From contig VUYV01000003.1 in NCBI GenBank assembly GCA_008711295.1, positions 9,803,810-9,867,809 of the forward strand: a stretch of 64,000 bases of DNA, read 5' to 3'. The notes beneath the pieces are model-generated. The model had not been told where the DNA came from. It did no database searches and saw nothing but the letters and a program-made list of their open reading frames with translations. The position numbers and the translations under genes were made by a program. Below, piece by piece: positions 35,416 through 48,800 of this stretch (position 1 is the stretch's first letter; every line of letters begins with the position of its first letter). Source of the stretch: Anarhynchus alexandrinus. Lineage: Eukaryota > Chordata > Aves > Charadriiformes > Charadriidae.

Positions 35416-38400
35416 GGTTTTTATTCATCCTTTCTGAGTGCTTTTACAGTATGCCATATAAATTTGTTGCCCCATGCAGAGTAGTGCTAGAGATGATCCT
35501 TTTATCCAATTTAAGTCTGTTTTGCTGCTACTTGTGACCCGAGGTATCGTAGCACGAGGTGTCATTACAGCTGTGGCTATTGGTGAAGTAAGTGGGGCAT
35601 CACCTTGTTCTTAGGGTAATGCTTAACATAAATAGTAACTTTAAGTATTGGGTTATATGGAATATATGGAATACAGAAGGATTCCAAGCATGTTTTCCCA
35701 CGCTGCTCTGCCAAAGTTTCCTAGTTTTTACTTGCAGTGTGTCCTGTAGTCCAGATTCCTCATGAACAAATATATTCAATCTGAGAACCGTGCTGTTGCT
35801 ACTGATGTGCAGCAATGCACAAGAAGTGATTGTGTGATTAGCAGTCTTTTTCATAACCTTAGCTTCATTGCAGGCAACTTTCTTCATGGAATTAGAGTCA
35901 AATTCTTGACTGTAGAGAAATGCTGGCACCCTTTCTGTTCTGGAAACTGATGGAGGTACAAATATAATTGTGTTTTGCTTCCTTTTTCTGCATGTGAAAA
36001 AGATGAAATTTTCCTCTCTTAGAGGAGATTAGCCTGCAGAATGCTAATTCTGATGTTGAAAGAGTGGATTTTTATACTTGAAGTGAGTTAGTGTTTTGTT
36101 GCCATTTGAATTTGACAATATAAGGACACCTCGTTAGTTATTAATTTCAGAAACAAACACCTTAGATTCTATATGGCTTATCAGTGTGGAGATATATTTC
36201 TATGTCAAGTGGATAGTATATATGTTTCAATTAACACTTTAAAAAAATCTTTGATATGCAATGACTGACTGAAGTTATCTAATGCTCTGTTTTGAGTTAA
36301 GTTTAAAATTGACCTTTCCATCAGAAAGCTGCCTGGGATAGGCTGTTCACGTGACTTGTTGCCTTCTGAATAATAGCTTGTGACAAATTTATTTTATTGC
36401 TAAAAAACAATGCCTTACTGCTATTTCTGAACTAGTTAAAAAATGAAACAGACGATGTTTGTCACAGTTCAAGTATAGAAGCTCTGTCAGTACCATGTGT
36501 GCTACAGTGATAACCTTCCTCCTGTTCTGTGTTGGTGTATTATGCCAAATACAGTCTTTGTGCTGTAGTACAATGACTGTCATCTTATGCGTTGGGGTTC
36601 TTAGTAGTGACCTTTTCAGTTTTGAACATAAGTGTGTTGGAAATGTTGGATTTCTCTGGTGTGTAATAAATGTGCATTACTGTCCCTGAGTATCTTCTCT
36701 TGATATCTTTGAACTTTGAGAATGCAAAATCACTCATTCTTACATATAATAAACATGGAGCGTAGCAAAAGTATTCAGTTTTGATGTAATTAAATCTGGA
36801 AGTGACTCTTAAAATGCTTGGTAAATAGCAACAGTGAATGCCTGTTCAATAAATATTTTAAAGCCACTTGTACATAATTATTAAAAGAAAAAATATTCTG
36901 TGCAAAATAAGATATCTACAAATTATGTTATACTTAATAGGCTGCTGCTTCTGTGGTGCGTTTGCCAAATTCAGTCCTGTAACCACTGTCTACCCTACTC
37001 ATTAATGAGAGAGAAAAAAAGGTGTAGGAGAAGCAGGTGAGAAGCAGGGCCTGAAGCAGCAGGAGTGCTTTGACTGTAGAGGGTGCTGGGGCCACTGTAC
37101 TTGGTGCTAATGGTGGATGAGGAGCTGAGCAGGGGCCCTTTGGGAAGAAATGTGAGAAGAGTAGAAAGACACTGCAGTTCCCTTTATCTGTCTCCAGAAG
37201 TTGAGGATGCTCTTTTCTGGCAGCCTCCAACTAAGATGGAAAGGAAAGAAAGGGGGAAAGGAAGGGCTTCTTCCTCAATAAGGTGGATGTTGAATCCAGC
37301 TGAAGCTCTCTTCCCTCAGTTTGCTTGTTCCTTTATTCTTCCCATCCTCTCAGCAATGAGGAAGGCATTAAATGTGTTTTAGTGCAAGCGCTTTCTTCTT
37401 TCATTCATTTTCTGGGGAAAGAAATCATAGCCTCTGTCAAACTTTATGGTGCCTGGAGAGCCTTGGTCAGGAAGACAGTCCTGGTTTGGGGGAGCGATCT
37501 GCAGGGTCTTTCCTCCCTTGCATGTCATCTTCTGCTCTCTGTTTCCCTTGAGGCTGTAGCCCATGGTGTTATTGGGGTTGCGAATACAATGCTCTGCTCC
37601 AGAGCACTATGATAGGACAAATGCCTACTGTGAAAGTTTGTCTGAAACTTTCCCTGCCAGAAGGGGATGGAGCTGTGTCGCTCTATTTTGGCTGCTAGGC
37701 CAATGCAAACTGGGAGGTTGGAGGGAGCCCACAGGGGTCACCCTCAACTAAGCACAAGGTATGGACTTGGGTCCGCTTGTGGGTGGTGCCAACACCCAGT
37801 TGAAGCATTGAGCTGTCAGCTTAGTAACAAAATAAAATCCTACTTTTCTAGGTTAAATTTGGCATACATAGTGGCCATCAGTTGTCTCACGGTGTGCGGA
37901 TGGAGGCTGGGATTTGAACCCCTCCCAGCAATCCCTGCAAGCTTACACATGTGAACGAGAGAACTCGTATGCTAATCAAAAAGGTGTCAGTCAAAAACTA
38001 TCTTGTTTTAAATGAGCGCAGATTTTAGCCACACAAGTATTTGAAGGCTCTGGACTGCTACAGGCACTTCTACCCGAAATGAAATGAGGTGTGTGTACAG
38101 GCGTCTAATCGGTTTTGATACTGTTCAGAAACTTCTTGTAGATTTATAATGTTGAATCAAGTGACTGCAGTATGTTGAATATGAGTAAGACTGTGTTTAA
38201 GCACAGAAAATGCCTTTGCTCTAAATCTTGATTCTCAGTTTAAGATTGAGGTTGAAAACTCCCCACTAAACTAATAAATTTGAACAGCTTTTTCATAGGA
38301 AATGATCTCAGTGCTTTAATTGTAATTAAAATGAGACCTTTAATACCAAAACTTATGTACTTATTAAAATTACTGATTATTTTCCACTTATCTGGTATTT

Positions 38401-38431
38401 TGATTCCTACTATATTTAGATTTATAGCAAA

Positions 38432-38505
38432 GGTGGTTTTTTTGTTTGTGTTTTTTTTGTTTGTGGTTTTTTTGGGGTTTTTTTTTGTTTCTTTTTTTGT
38501 TTCCC
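38432..38505 (+). repeat. T/G-rich low-complexity run
   Basis: About 74 bases consist almost only of T and G, with repeated TTTGTTTG and TTTTTGGGG patterns. It is low-complexity sequence of a type common in bird introns. Confidence 0.8.
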
Positions 38506-38965
38506 TTACATGAAGGGAGTTTCATGTAAAGGCTTTCTTAATTCAGGTCTTCAGTGATTCTTACATATATGGTGTACAAACAGTGAGTTTTGTATTAGTG
38601 CTCCCTCAACAATATGTTTTTTTCCCCTATGAATGTTACAGTATTCCTCTCAAAAGCCGATAAACTGATGAATCTCCTTTATGAACCAAGTGAAAAAACA
38701 CTTAAGAATTAAAAAGGAATAAGAATAATATTAAAGATAAAATGTTAAGAAGAGGTTGCTATTGTTATAGTAGCAACGTCTTTAGGCTAATGGAAAACAG
38801 GCTGTTTTCAGTTTCTTTATAATTTGAATGGCTTGTAATTTTCAAAATCAGTTAAACATGTTCATGTTAGTGTGGTAACTTGCACCAGATAAATAGTGCT
38901 CTAAGTACAAGGACTCTTAGCAGAAGAGCTGCGTCTTCAATAAGTTAATATTGAGAGAAACAGGA

Positions 38966-39017
38966 GTTTGGGTTGGTTTTTTTTTTTTGCTTTAACAAAA
39001 AAAAAAAAACCCAAACC
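38966..39017. repeat. Poly-T/poly-A hairpin with GTTTGGG ends
   Basis: Left arm GTTTGGGTTGG plus T12 (ending at 38988) faces right arm A13 plus CCCAAACC (38997-39017) across an 8-base loop. The arms pair apart from a small bulge. Two oppositely oriented retroposon tails or slippage could give this. No element body is visible on either side. Confidence 0.75.
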
Positions 39018-42000
39018 TCTGTCTTTATTAAAAACAAATAAAAAACTGTTAACCTTCTCTGGTGGACTTTTCTTCCAGCTGTTATTGAAACTGGTGTGCC
39101 CCCGGCTCATTAGGCTGCACAGCTGAGGCTGCCGTGCTTGCCGGAAAGCAGGGCATTTATGATCAAGTTCCTGTTATTGACTGGCTCTAGAGAAAAATGC
39201 CAAATTCCACCAGACATAATACAGTAGGTCCACTGTGGGAGACTTGGGCAAATGCTGTTTTGACATTTTTAGACTGGGATTTTTCTTTTTCTAGGGTTAT
39301 TTTCTTGACAATTTTTTTTTTTCCAGGCTCTTAAGCAAGTTTTGCAAGCAATTAAGAAAATGACCAACCTTAACACAAATGTCTTAACAGGCCTGTGTAA
39401 TGCGGAACAAGAAAAGCATTTGCAAATCTTTTTGCAATTGTATTAGGAGATATGCGAGCTCTCATCCTTTTCTTTTTTTAATACACTGAACGTGTGTGTC
39501 AGCGGAGTGGCATATTCGTTGTTTGGGCTTTGTTTTGGCAATAACAGTACAATTTTAAAAATGATAATAATCAAAACGCAGTAGAAAAGCGAAGTACGTT
39601 TGCTGCAGCTTTGTGACATTAAACAACATCTCCCCCTCACTTTTTTTTTTTCTTGGAAATGGTCGATTCCCACCCCTTCCCTCAAAAGAGGCAAATAAAA
39701 CTTGATTTAGAAAACGTCACTGTGAGCTCTTCAAGCTTAGCTAGCTTATCTGTAACTCAAGATAAGTCTTTTTTTTTTCTTTTTTTTTTTTTAATGGTAG
39801 GTGTCTGGCACTCGTAATGATAGTCTTGTTCACAGCTTAATGGTTTCCAAATATACAGGAAAGGAAAACAAAATTAGACATTCAACCACCTGTTCAGTCT
39901 TGTGGGAGGAAGGCTGCAGGTCCAGGGGGTAGGGTAACACCTTCCTCAAAAGAGAGAGATTAAATCATTGTAATTAAATAGTTGTAATGATAGCATATAT
40001 TTTAGGGTAAAAGGTTTAGGATAAATGTGCATATCTTTAAAAAAAAAAGTATACATAGCTTCTTTTTGCTTTTTTAGAAGACTTCTATTAAATAAAAATA
40101 CTTTGATTTAAGGAACTATGTCAGCTAAGACCCTGACAGTTTTGTAGAAGTTTGATTACTAAGACTGGGGATGTACAACACCCAAAGCTCACACATCTGT
40201 TTACCAGAGCTATGAAATAATCAGAAATATAATAGCAGAGCTACTGAAATATTAATAACTTCATCCCCCTGGGGAAAAATCAGCTGAATTCCAGATTGTC
40301 ATTTAGTCAAATGACCTGAAAATAGTAATAGTTCTTAATCTTGCAGTTTTGATAAAAGCAAAGAAACTTGCTATGGAAAATTTCTGAAACATCCTAGAAA
40401 AGATCATCAGTGCTTGAAAGCATTTTAAAAAAGTTCATAAAAACTAATTTCAAGTTTGATTCTTACACTCTCAATAAGAAGCTGGAGTATTAAGACTTGC
40501 AAAGGTGTAATTTTTAGGTAAATAACTCTGAGCTTAGAAACAAGTGCTTCTGAAAACTTGTGTTGTCTGAAGGGAATACTAGATCCATTTAAAAATGAGA
40601 CCTTCCAGGTATACTTGAACGTGTTGCCTTCCTCATAAAAAAAGATTTGTGTAACAGAGCAAAGGAATACTGATAAATACAGAGAAAAATATTGTTGTGT
40701 AAAACTTGTGACATGGAGTAATAGTCAATTTCTTTCCTGCAGTGAGGTTTCCTGCTTTGCATGATAGAGAACACTTTCCAAGATTTGATTGGGGTCACAA
40801 TCATTCATCAAACCAACTCACAGCCTTTAATCTAGAGATTGAAAAGGGGGATTTGAGGACTGTGTCCTTCTTTCCTGTTGTTGATTGCTTTGACGGTAAG
40901 ACTTTTGAGTAGTTTAAAATATAAAATGGTAATAAATAGCAGAATGCATGTAATTTGCTGGGTGTGTTATTAAGACTTGTAAATTGTAAATAGATGGCTC
41001 CAACTTTAAAAAAGAGATTTAGCCTTGTATCCTCTGGAAGTGCTCGCTGTGTGGACTGATTTTCTGTTAGGAATTGTTAGCAGAACCATGAACTACTTTA
41101 AGTAGATGCCAGTATGGCACAAAGGGTATGATTTCAGTCAAAACTTCTGTACAGAAACAGAAGAGATGGGAAGATACAGGCAGGCGTTCATAGAAGAACT
41201 TCTAGTTAACTTCTAGGTGCAAGCTGTACCTTATAACAACTCAAGAATATAACATGGTGGATTTTTACAGTATGATCGAGCATCAGATGAACAGTCTGTG
41301 TTCATTGCCTTGCTACTATTAATTGTTGCTTTTCCAGCCTTACCTGGGAGTGAATGTCCTGCTATGCTGGTTACTGTTGTCTGATTGGTTTCCATTATTT
41401 TTGGTCTCAATTAATATGATATGAATGGGGCAAGATAACGCAGACTAGCTGATAAATTTATTTAATCTAGAAGTCTTGCAGAATTATAAATTGCAGGCTC
41501 TTAATTAGGCAAAGCATAGGACAGTATCCTAACGAACTAGTACAGGTAATACTTTAAAACTGACTCAAATCATGTAACTTTAATTTTTTTTCTGATTTAA
41601 ATTGGATCTTATAATTCAAGAGTTCAGCTGATATCTTGATTACTGCTTTGACTAGTCATACAATACAAAAACTTGAACCTCATTGCATAAGTTGAACTAT
41701 AAGTTTTGGTTTTATTCAAATCATATCAGACTCTTGTGTTGAAACCATGTCTTGAAAGGAATTATCAACAGCATTTTATAAAATGCAGCATTGGTGGATA
41801 AAGAGTTTTGAAAAGCAGATGGTAGTTTCAAGGTAAGGCTGTTGTATGTGTTAAAAGGCAAGCAAACTTGCAGAATGAAATATGAGATAGGCTTCTACAG
41901 TCTTACATTTTCTTACAATTTTTTGGAAGCACAATTTCTTTTGTGTTTGTCCCTTAAGGTTTTTAACAAGTTGTGTATTTTTCACTATAATGGGATGAGA

Positions 42001-42889
42001 AATTGAGTGATGTGGCATTATTCAGATTCCCACATCTTTTTTCATTTTACTTTATCCCAGATGTCCATTTTCAACTTGGAAACACTTCATACTGAATTGA
42101 AGACATAGTGAAGGTACTATTTTCAGTTTCACAGATGTTGAAAGACTCCAGTTAGGGAGAAAAATTGATGGGGGATGGAGGCCACCTTCATAAATCGTAG
42201 AGCATCAGAAGTCTGATTTTTTTTTTTTCTTCTCTGTTTTTGTCTCTTCTCTAGCCTGTGTGTGTATGCAGGGGAATTGTGGAAAGAGAACTCTGTCCCT
42301 TGCTAGTGGGTGTGAGTTCTCTGAGCATCGGAACTGCTAAGAGCAGTGAACTGCTTTGTAGATTTATCCACACCACTTCTTTACTTTGGGTATGGTACCA
42401 CTATGCATCATCACTTTGCTTCATGGATATATGTGTAATACACTGGACTCTGGAATTTTGTCATAGTTAAGGTACAGATAATGTGAAGCTGTTATTGGTA
42501 AAGGCCTGTCACAGAACAGTTTCACCTTTCCCTTTTACTCCCTCAATCCAGGAAAAATTAGGCATCGTGAGCATCTTCTGGTTCACCCTGCTGAACTCAT
42601 TAGTTTGTTCCCCTCCTCTATGGAGGGGGGACCTCCCTGTCCTGAACCTCCACAAAGATGGGAGACCTCTTTGGCTCTAAACAGTTACTGACTTGTTAGG
42701 AGCTATTTCCTCTTGGTAACTGAGCATTTAGCCATTTCTGGGGTAACAGGTAGTCTGAAGTTAAAGCAGCAAAAGTGGTGTTTTCTCTTTCAAGTGTTTG
42801 GAGAGATTTGTGGTCTCTGAATGAAAGCGCTTAGGATAAATTCATCATAGTCAAGTATTCTCTGTGCTGAGAAGGTAAACTTGGTGTGA

Positions 42890-42905
42890 TTTTTTTTAAA
42901 AAAAA
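42890..42905. repeat. T8A8 palindrome
   Basis: Eight T followed directly by eight A form a perfect 16-base palindrome. A similar but asymmetric run (T10A6) occurs at about 63185-63200. Simple sequence. Confidence 0.85.
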
Positions 42906-43316
42906 GGGTTGGGTTTTTTTTTATTTTCTTGTATGGACGTTTTTTTGTAGACAACTTGATCTTCTGCACTGTTGCAGTCACCTTCCATAGGCATACGTTT
43001 ACAGGCCTTCAAATAAAAACCTTAACTTCTGAATTTGAGCTCAGTGGCGGGTATGAAGATCTTTAAGATTGCTGTCCATACTGTTCCTGTTGTGTTTAAA
43101 ATGTATACCCAGCACTCATTACTTGATTTGGCAGTACATCCAGTTTGGTATGCCTCTTCCGATATGTCTGAGAAATTCCTCTGTGAACTATGGGGATGTA
43201 GAGCATGTTGTAGCCGGGAACGTTGAGGCTTCAAGGAGCTTGAGTTGGCCGAGTGTCATCAGGAAGGATGGGACTTCTGCGACCTGCACAGTCTGCAAGG
43301 CCAATTTGCTCAGGTT

Positions 43317-43394
43317 TATACAAAAGAAATTTACGGTTATATATTACAGAAGATCTATACAAAAGTGAAGTATAATTATATATTAGAGACACAG
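43317..43394. repeat. Imperfect 39-bp tandem duplication
   Basis: Two consecutive units start TATACAAAAG (43317 and 43356) and share TTATATATTA near their ends, with several differences between. It is an old local duplication. Confidence 0.65.
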
Positions 43395-45801
43395 CACTGC
43401 AATAAAAATACTTTTTTGTGGTAATTGAGATTTCTAGCTGGTAGTCTAAAAAGACAAGTTGCTAGATGTGCTTGAGGCTAGCTGCTCCATTTAGCCTTTA
43501 AACGCTATCTCAGTGTTCAGCTGAGAAAGTTCACCAAGGAAATGCCCGCTTTAAATCACAGAAACATCTGTTACAGTGTCTCATTAGTCTGTGATTACAT
43601 ACACACTAGCACTCAAGTTAAAACTGGAGAGTAACCATGAATCGAACTTGATTAAACCATGAAGAACGATGTGGGTGGGAGCATCAGCGCCATTTTTATT
43701 CCAAAATATTTTTGTTTGTGTGGTGATATGGGTTGTATGGAGCCTTCAAACTGGAATTCAGCAGCTCCTGGCTGCTCAAGTGGGGGCAACCTGCTTTAAG
43801 GGCAGGTGATCAACTTTGTAACAATTAATTCTCTACTGTTTTTTTTTCTTTGTGGGCATCTAAAATTGTAAGCTATATCTAATAATCTACTTATTATCTG
43901 CTCAGTGAAACTCGCAATTTGATCCTCATCTCTCTGACCAAAGCATCTCTGAAACAAGTTTTCACATAATCATCCAAGTTATTTTCCTTGTACTAGATGC
44001 TCTGATTAAACAAGTAAATACTGTGTTTAGTCGTTGTCTGTAAAGGCCATATACAAGTGTGTTTATATAGTCATAGTGGGTTGTATAGCTTTGAAACTTA
44101 GTCCTTCAAGGGAAAATTTCCTGGAGAGTTGTTCATTATTAAGCTTCGTTAGGAGTAAACTAAGCTTGGGTTATTTGAATACTCTGAGATGTGGGAAAAA
44201 TAATCTTGCTGCCCACTGATTAGGGTACCAACCTGAGCTGTTATTGGTGATAGTTTGTATTCTTAGTTCAGATCATATATGTACCCTTCAGTAATTCCAC
44301 CTTTTGTATAGAAGCTGTAATGCTTGCTCCAGAATAGCAGATAACCTGTGACTCTGGTTGTCACCTGGTAAGGTTCAGATCTAGACTGAAGACTGCCTTG
44401 ATTTGGTAGACGCTGTTACCTGTCAGGCAAGGGATGTTCCTCTTCATGAAATGCTGCCCCAAAGATTTGGGAGGGGTGGACACCCGAAACAAAAACTCGC
44501 ACGCTCAACAAAACCACAATATTTTTCCTGGTGGAAGTTCTTTCTAGTATGTTCCCATGAAAAGATTGATTTAGCTGGAGTTTTCCTTGTAAAACCCCTC
44601 TGCTCTGTCAGAAAACTCCTAACTAGCTCAAGACTAGAACTGTATCTATGCCAAGTAATAATCCCAGTGGTATTAGAGAGACACCATGATAAATGGCACT
44701 TTTTCACAGAAACACGAGATCATTTTTACCATTTTTAAAATTTCAGAGGTTTTTCTGCCTGAGTACAATAACCACTGAAACTAAATGACTATTTCAACGC
44801 TGGAAGCTATGGACAACTTCAAATAAGAGAAAACTTTTTTCTTATGCAGTTATGTCTGCCAATAAATGTAACTGCTTAGTATTCTTACCTTATATGGCTC
44901 CTATTAAATATAGGAAGAGGCTGGACAGCCCTTTTAACTGTTTGGGTTGTTTTGGTTTTGGATTTTTTTTTTTTTACAGTTAAACACTTATGAAGTTAGA
45001 CTCTAAGAATGGCTGTATTGCAAGCACTTTTGAATAATATTTGGTACATGAGTAAGAATATAAACTCTGGCAAGTATGGGGATACAATAAAATAATTCTA
45101 AAGTGCATTCTGTATTGGGACTGGTGATGGTTGTGAAGTTTTTGGGGTATTTTGGGTTTTTTTTTTCCTCTCCTCTCAATTTAACTGATTTATTGCCTGT
45201 GTTTCTAGCAGCAAAGAATACCTTAGACCTTATGCGATTCTGCCAATAAGATCCATATCTGTGGCCAGAATTACAGTAGTCTTTGAACAGTATTTTTCAT
45301 TCTTACCACAAAGACCCTCCTAAATTGCCATTTTTAACAGTCCGTGAGCTCTTAGCATGTTAGTTGTGCTGCGTCTTGAAGATACTCATCTGGTAAACAT
45401 AGTGTTTCGGTACTCGAGCAGTGTAACAGATACTACATAATGCTGAACCCAAGCATGGTCGTAATAAAATGGCTAGTTTAAATGCCATTTATAATTTTAG
45501 AAACAGTTAAGGTGCTTTAAAAGTAATTATACATTTGACAGGTCCTTTGTGGGCAGATTTCACTTTGCTAAAATGTATCCTGCCATTCACATTTTATAAA
45601 GCAGTTTAGTTTGAGCTTTGTTTTGTCAGTTCGGTTGGCAAAACATTTTTATGAAGGCAAAACTGTTGTAATAAATGTGCTCAATGACTTGCTTTTAAAT
45701 GCACTGACATGGGACTGTGTCACAGCTCCCTTGCTGAGCACTTATACATCAGTAGTATTTAGATAATCTGCTAAAGGGAAAACTTTTTTCTGGATTCCTG
45801 T

Positions 45802-45831
45802 ATTCCTTACTATAGAATTCCTTATTATAGA
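45802..45831. repeat. 15-bp tandem duplication
   Basis: ATTCCTTACTATAGA is followed directly by ATTCCTTATTATAGA, which differs at a single base. Small local duplication. Confidence 0.85.
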
Positions 45832-48800
45832 ATAAAACTACTGTTTTTTTTCCTCACACTTCAGTTGAAAGTAAATATGTGTGCCATCCTAGCTGATTTC
45901 TCTCAAATTACGCTTGGAAAGTAGAAATTAAAATTTATTTTTTTTTCCTTGAACTATGCATCAATTCAGTAGGTATGTTAAAATGAAAAATTCCAGTGTG
46001 ATATTAAAAACTTAAAGGTGCCACTTAAAGCCACAATAATTATGAAAATTTTCTCTGGAAGTTTATCTAAGGTCGTCACAGTCTGTCACTGATGGATTAT
46101 CTTCTGGATGATGGAGAAATCGGTATATTACTTTGGTCCAATTAATATTCCTTTTCTGAAGCATGCGTGTGAGGAAGCAGTGCTGGCATGTCACATTCTT
46201 ACTTCTGTGCTTAAAAAAAAAAAAGGCAAACCAAAAAAAAACCCAACAAAAAACCCCACTAAATGCACAAACGCATGTGTCCTGGTCCCCCCTGGCCCCT
46301 TGAGTATAGTGATTTGATTGATCATAATCTTGTTCAGATTGCTTAATTTAGTGGACGCCATTATCAACTAGATTTTCATTGCCATGGGAATGTACAGTTC
46401 AGGATAGTTGCAGACTATAGGTTTCCTGTTTTGTTCCTTTCTGGGGGGGGAATAAAAAAGCCAACACAAAAAAAGCCAAACCACAAAAAGTCTAAATTCT
46501 TTTGATAAGGTCAGTAGCTTTTATTTGTTAACCTCGTGTTGCTTGTGCCCCTCTGCAGCTACTGTGAAGTCACAGTTAAAAGCGCAGCCGTACAAATTGC
46601 CATACGAACTGCTGGTTTTCAGGTAGTCCCTTTGCAAGGACCACTTTTTCCCCGTATTTAACCCTTCAGAGCAGGGTGTTCCTATTTCTCGACTCAAGTG
46701 CAAATGCATGCTGGTATTAACACCTCAGCCTTGAGGAACCCCATACCGCTGCCAGCAGAGGTATGTTGTTGTCCAGAACTGTTGTTGTACGTAAGTAGCA
46801 TTGCAGAGAATTGTCCAGGGTGAAATGCTTTTTGGAAAATTATGACTTTCCATCAAAACAGGTTCCAGGAAAATCTCAGATCTGGAACAAAAGTAATAAT
46901 TTTAAGTAATGCGTACAAAAAAAAAATGAACAACACACAGTAAATTAATCAGGATAAATATTTAGGTAACCATGAACAGCAAAAGCTTACAATATAGGAT
47001 TATGTGGCATTTTTACACAAAACAGGTCATTAAACTTACTATACTGTTGCAGTTGAGGGGGAAATAAATAGTTGGTTTGTATTTACAGGTTTGGTTTCAT
47101 GAATAAAACTACTGTAGGAGTTTCAAAAATCTTAGATAAAAAGTTTCTGGCACATGTGTTCTTTAATTGAAATTGAAAAAGCGTTGCTCTCTTTTTAAAT
47201 TGGATGTCTAGACAGAGGAGATGCATTTCCTTTTACTGAAGAGAGCTGAATATTCTCTAAATCTAGATTAGAGACTTTACGGGCAGATGAGATGGGAATC
47301 AGCTGGTTTAGAAAAGTTAACAGGCATTTTTGTGTTGCATAATTACTCGTGTAGAGAGGCCCTGTGTGTAAGAGCCCTTTCCTTCCTAAGCAATAGTACT
47401 ATCTGAGTTAGATTTAAAAACAAACTTGTTGCTTTGCCTGAAAGCAGCCTTCATAATGCCTGCCTGTGGCTTGCTTATGGGAAGTGTCGATATAGTTTGC
47501 AAGAAGCTGGTTAAACCTAATCCTATTTTTTAGTGATGGTTATGTAGATGGATGAGTATGTTTTATGTTGATTAAATCCTGCGCTGGGATTCAAAGTCTG
47601 GCTGCTGAAGGGTTTTAACTTGGGGGCAGTCTACCAACATTTCAGGATTTACTTTTTCTGTATTGTTATTGCGTATTCCTTTTGACACAGACCTCATTCA
47701 ATGCATTTCATACCATTATTTCAATAGTTAACTGAAAGACAGAGTGGTGTTCTGAAAACAGTGAGTGAGTCTCATGCTCTAATGTTTTAATCCTCTTTTT
47801 TTTTTTTAAACATGCCTTCTATCAGTATTCATTGATTTTTATTTTTTTTTTTACATTAGGAGCAAGAGTGCAGAATCCAATGCTGATATATTGTACAGCG
47901 TTTACTTAAATTAACATGCATTGCCATTCTTGAAATATTCTTGGGTTATTTAGATTTAGTCTTAAATATCAGCATGAAGCTCTGAAAGCTTTCTGCTTGC
48001 ATGAGAAAAGTTAGCAGATCCAGGTTTAACTTCAACCTTAAAATCCAAAGTTGACTAATTGTTGTAATGCCATTTGCAGCTTTGCAAAACTTGGATCTTT
48101 AGAAACATCTCAACTTGTTCAGTGCTCAAAGTGTGTGTGATCCTGTTTGTACGAGTCTTGGGTCATTGGCACCAACACTATTTAACTTTTATTAAACGTG
48201 AAATGACGGCATTAGTATCGACTGTAGTCTTTACCCTGAATTCTTATAAGCAGGTAGAGATGTTTCACGAAATGCAGCAGACAGCTACCCACCCTTAAGA
48301 TTTATTGTTATTGTTGTCATTAATTCTTCTTCTCTACATCTTTAACTTATGCAGTGCCTCATCAGTACTTAAATTCTTTTGCTTTATTACTTTGTCTATC
48401 ATGTTATGTAAATCAAAAGCCAAAGAAAGGTGAGCTATTATTTTTTTCCCCTTTAACTAGTTTGCATTTTGCCAAGTTCCCACAGGGCATCCTGTCTTCC
48501 AAGCCAAGTAATTGTGGAGATGTAAAATGTCCATCACTTCCACACAACCTCCCCACTCCAGAACTCTTGAGGGAAGATAAAGTGCAAAGCTGATCTTAAG
48601 AAACCATATGTATTTGGGTTTTTTTTAAGTTGTAATTGTGTGGATATTGCCATGGATACTTGGCATGAGGAATGGTGCATCAGTCAGTGAATGTGTGAAT
48701 GGCGGTGCTCGCGGCATATATCTTTAAAACCGCATTGATTCAGGATGTTGATGATAATTGGCGTGGTGCAGCTTGAAAATATAGAAGCGCATGTTTTCTA

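Noticed and set aside
38432..38505. TTTGGGG-like runs as interstitial telomere sequence
   Set aside because: There is no TTAGGG array. The units are irregular T/G low-complexity sequence.
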